The notes beneath the pieces are model-generated. The model searched no databases. It was not told the origin of the DNA and saw nothing but the letters and a program-made list of their open reading frames with translations. The position numbers were made by a program, and so were the translations under genes. A DNA stretch of 40,684 bases. It comes from TMED27 sp050633165 (lineage in GTDB: Bacteria; Pseudomonadota; Alphaproteobacteria; Micavibrionales; Micavibrionaceae). How positions within the stretch are numbered: the first letter of the stretch is position 1; the number at the start of each line of letters is the position of its first letter. The stretch is taken from positions 1 through 40,684 of the forward strand of contig JBOEFZ010000054.1 of NCBI GenBank assembly GCA_050633165.1, given 5' to 3'. Positions 39,285 through 40,684 of this stretch are shown one piece after another.

Positions 39285-40040
39285 ATGTCGACACAAGTTA
39301 TTTTATTACAGCGCGTGGCAAAATTGGGTCAGATGGGTGATGTTGTCACCGTAAAGCCCGGTTACGCCCGTAACTACCTCTTGCCACAGGGCAAAGCTTT
39401 GCGCGCCAGCAAGAACAACATTGCTTACTTCGATGCACAGAAAAAAGTGCTTCAGGAGCAAAATGATAAGAGCAAAAAAGATGCCGAAAAATTGGCGAAG
39501 AAGATTGATGGTTTGAAAGTTCCATTGATCCGCGCAGCCTCCGAAAGCGGTCAGCTTTATGGTTCTGTCAACACACGTGATATCGCCCAAGCAGCGGCGG
39601 AAGTATCCGGCGAAGCCATCACGCGTCCAATGGTGAAGATCAACACGAACTTCAAAACAATCGGCTTGTTCCCCGTGAGCATCCAACTGCATCCCGAAGT
39701 TATTGTTGAAATCACAACCAATATCGCACGCTCGACCGAAGAAGCGAAAATTCAGGCCGAAACCGGTAAGGCACTGGTTGCCTCTGATGACCGTGACGAG
39801 CCGGAGGAAGAAGCTCCAACAGGTATCGATGAAGAAGCCTTGGCGGATGTTTTGGAAGAAGATGCGTTAGAAGCTGAAAAAACACGCGCCGCCGATGCGG
39901 AAGTGAAAGCAGCAGAAGATGCCGCCAAAGCTGAAGAAAAAGCAGCGAAAAAGGCCGAGAAAGAAGCGGCTAAAGCGGCGGAAGAGCCTGCTGAGGATGC
40001 TGAAGAAGCGCCGGTTGAAATGGGCGCTACCGAAGAGTAA
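39285..40040 (+). CDS. rplI: 50S ribosomal protein L9 with a long acidic tail
   Basis: Binds 23S rRNA near the L1 stalk. Residues 1-150 are standard L9: VILLQRVAKLGQMGDVVTVK, then GYARNYLLPQGKAL, a long connecting helix, and the C-terminal rRNA-binding domain (SESGQLYGSVNTRDIAQAA). Residues about 151-251 form a low-complexity tail of Glu, Ala and Lys. The 251-residue total compares with about 150 in E. coli, and alphaproteobacterial L9 proteins are often longer. AAGGAG precedes the ATG and a strong terminator follows. Confidence 0.96.
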   Translation: MSTQVILLQRVAKLGQMGDVVTVKPGYARNYLLPQGKALRASKNNIAYFDAQKKVLQEQNDKSKKDAEKLAKKIDGLKVPLIRAASESGQLYGSVNTRDIAQAAAEVSGEAITRPMVKINTNFKTIGLFPVSIQLHPEVIVEITTNIARSTEEAKIQAETGKALVASDDRDEPEEEAPTGIDEEALADVLEEDALEAEKTRAADAEVKAAEDAAKAEEKAAKKAEKEAAKAAEEPAEDAEEAPVEMGATEE

Positions 40041-40065
40041 TCTTCGCGCAATAAAAGATAAGAAG

Positions 40066-40098
40066 AAAGAGGCAGGATCGATCCTGCCTCTTTTTTTT
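40066..40098 (+). terminator. strong intrinsic terminator after rplI
   Basis: The perfect palindromic stem AAAGAGGCAGGATC with GATCCTGCCTCTTT runs straight into a run of eight T. It is 26 bases after the rplI stop. The stem is symmetrical, but an A-run facing the other side is only partial, so its main use is probably for the rpsF-rpsR-rplI operon. Confidence 0.9.
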
Positions 40099-40106
40099 AT
40101 GCACGG

Positions 40107-40283
40107 CTAATCATCCAGTTTGCGTGCTTCCTCAACAATCATAATTGGAATGCCGTCACGAATGGGATAGGCGAGCTTTGCTTGATCAGAGATTAGCTCT
40201 TGCGCCGCGCTGTCATAGCGTAGCTCGCTTTTCGTTAGGGGGCAGACGAGGATTTCTAATAATTTAGGGTCAATTGCGGGCAT
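40107..40283 (-). CDS. Trm112/YcaR family small protein
   Basis: A 58-residue protein. It starts MPAIDPKLLEILVCPLTKSE, continues with LRYD and ends LAYPIRDGIPIMIVEEAR, the standard Trm112-like (UPF0434) wording. Bacterial members have a small zinc-ribbon-like fold; here only one Cys remains (Cys14, in VCP) and the usual second (CKG or CPxC) is LTKS, so zinc binding is unlikely. Its role in bacteria is not settled. It converges with rplI. Confidence 0.88.
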   Translation of the reverse strand: MPAIDPKLLEILVCPLTKSELRYDSAAQELISDQAKLAYPIRDGIPIMIVEEARKLDD

Positions 40284-40444
40284 TTTTACTCTCTTGGTTT
40301 CCTATTGTCATGCCATCAACCCGCATCATAGATCAATCAAATTCGCTAATATTTTATGCAAAAGTAAATATTTATTAACTTCTCACACGTAGAATAAACG
40401 CAAAACAATGCGTGAAATGCGCGCGAAGTGAGGGATTTTAAGGT
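40284..40444. other. AT-rich divergent gap between the Trm112-like gene and the 40445 frame
   Basis: 161 bases, AT-rich in the middle, with no gene. It should contain promoters for the genes on both sides, but I see no pair of -35 and -10 boxes strong enough to mark. Confidence 0.4.
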
Positions 40445-40684
40445 ATGGCTTTTGATGGCCTAGAGAATATTGATCCGAATGACCCTGCAGCAATGCTGCA
40501 GGCATTGGGCGCGGATTGTTACGATAACCATAACGCCGCAGCACATATGGCTAGTGGATTTATGCAATGTGGGACGGCAAACCCTATGGGGCTTTCCGGC
40601 ATTTATACACCCTCAAATGGTTTTGACTTACTGTCTGAACAATTACCGGTTGCTGGTCCGACATTAAGCTTTAACAGCGCATCT
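40445..40684 (+). CDS. start of an unrecognised protein, cut by the window edge
   Basis: An open frame of 80 codons without a stop runs from ATG 40445 to the last base. It begins MAFDGLENIDPNDPAAMLQA and has no signal peptide or membrane helix in the visible part. It contains two Cys and several Asn/Met-rich stretches. I do not recognise the family. Supporting coding status: the frame is open to the edge and a purine-rich stretch (GAAGTGAGGGA) precedes it, although spacing to the ATG is longer than ideal. Confidence 0.5.
   Translation, partial: MAFDGLENIDPNDPAAMLQALGADCYDNHNAAAHMASGFMQCGTANPMGLSGIYTPSNGFDLLSEQLPVAGPTLSFNSAS

Overview
The window reads as chromosomal core DNA of an alphaproteobacterium. 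The signs are a GcrA-type cell-cycle regulator, an NDUFA12-like complex I subunit, a DUF2155 protein, the linked sets aroQ-accB-accC and rpoZ-rsh-acpS-lepB-rnc-era, and a two-domain cold-shock protein. Gene density is high, with many 4-base overlaps and convergent stops only a few bases apart. A Rhodospirillales- or Micavibrio-like lineage is a guess; no rRNA or other decisive marker is present. I found no tRNA, rRNA, CRISPR array, insertion sequence or prophage.

Layout. Bases 1-3.2 kb: the end of aat faces a minus-strand run (NDUFA12-like, MlaD, DUF2155), followed by a RidA protein and a receiver-deaminase fusion. 3.2-6.4 kb: a one-helix prepilin-like protein, rlmE, a small membrane protein and a BepA-like M48 protease. 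6.4-11.2 kb: DsbA-like oxidoreductase, PCu(A)C copper chaperone, aroQ, accB, accC and a degenerate receiver protein. 11.2-17.1 kb: mrcA, mlaF, mlaE, a D-Ala-D-Ala dipeptidase-like protein and alr, which is largely an envelope block. 17.1-19 kb: three unrecognised genes, one with two peptidoglycan-binding-like repeats. 19-25.3 kb: dnaB, leuA, a NIT-domain chemoreceptor and a family 5 uracil-DNA glycosylase. 25.3-31.6 kb: rpoZ, rsh, DUF2062, acpS, lepB, rnc, era. 31.6-40.7 kb: a 327-base palindrome-rich gap, gcrA, the double cold-shock gene, fadD, pheT/pheS, rpsF-rpsR-rplI, a Trm112-like gene and the start of an unknown gene.

How the genes fit together. Much of the content serves the envelope: peptidoglycan (mrcA, alr, dipeptidase), outer-membrane lipid asymmetry (mlaD, mlaE, mlaF), outer-membrane quality control (M48 protease), periplasmic thiol and copper chemistry (DsbA-like plus PCu(A)C) and fatty-acid supply (accB, accC, acpS, fadD). 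A second theme is growth control: rsh, rpoZ and gcrA.

The most unusual signal is in intergenic DNA. Two families of small hairpins recur upstream of or between rlmE, leuA, rpoZ and era/gcrA. One has a fixed GACT loop. The other has a bulged G and a 3-base loop. In both, the stems differ between copies but stay complementary. Other points of note are a receiver-deaminase fusion that has lost its zinc cysteines, and inverted DnaA-box-like sites upstream of gcrA.
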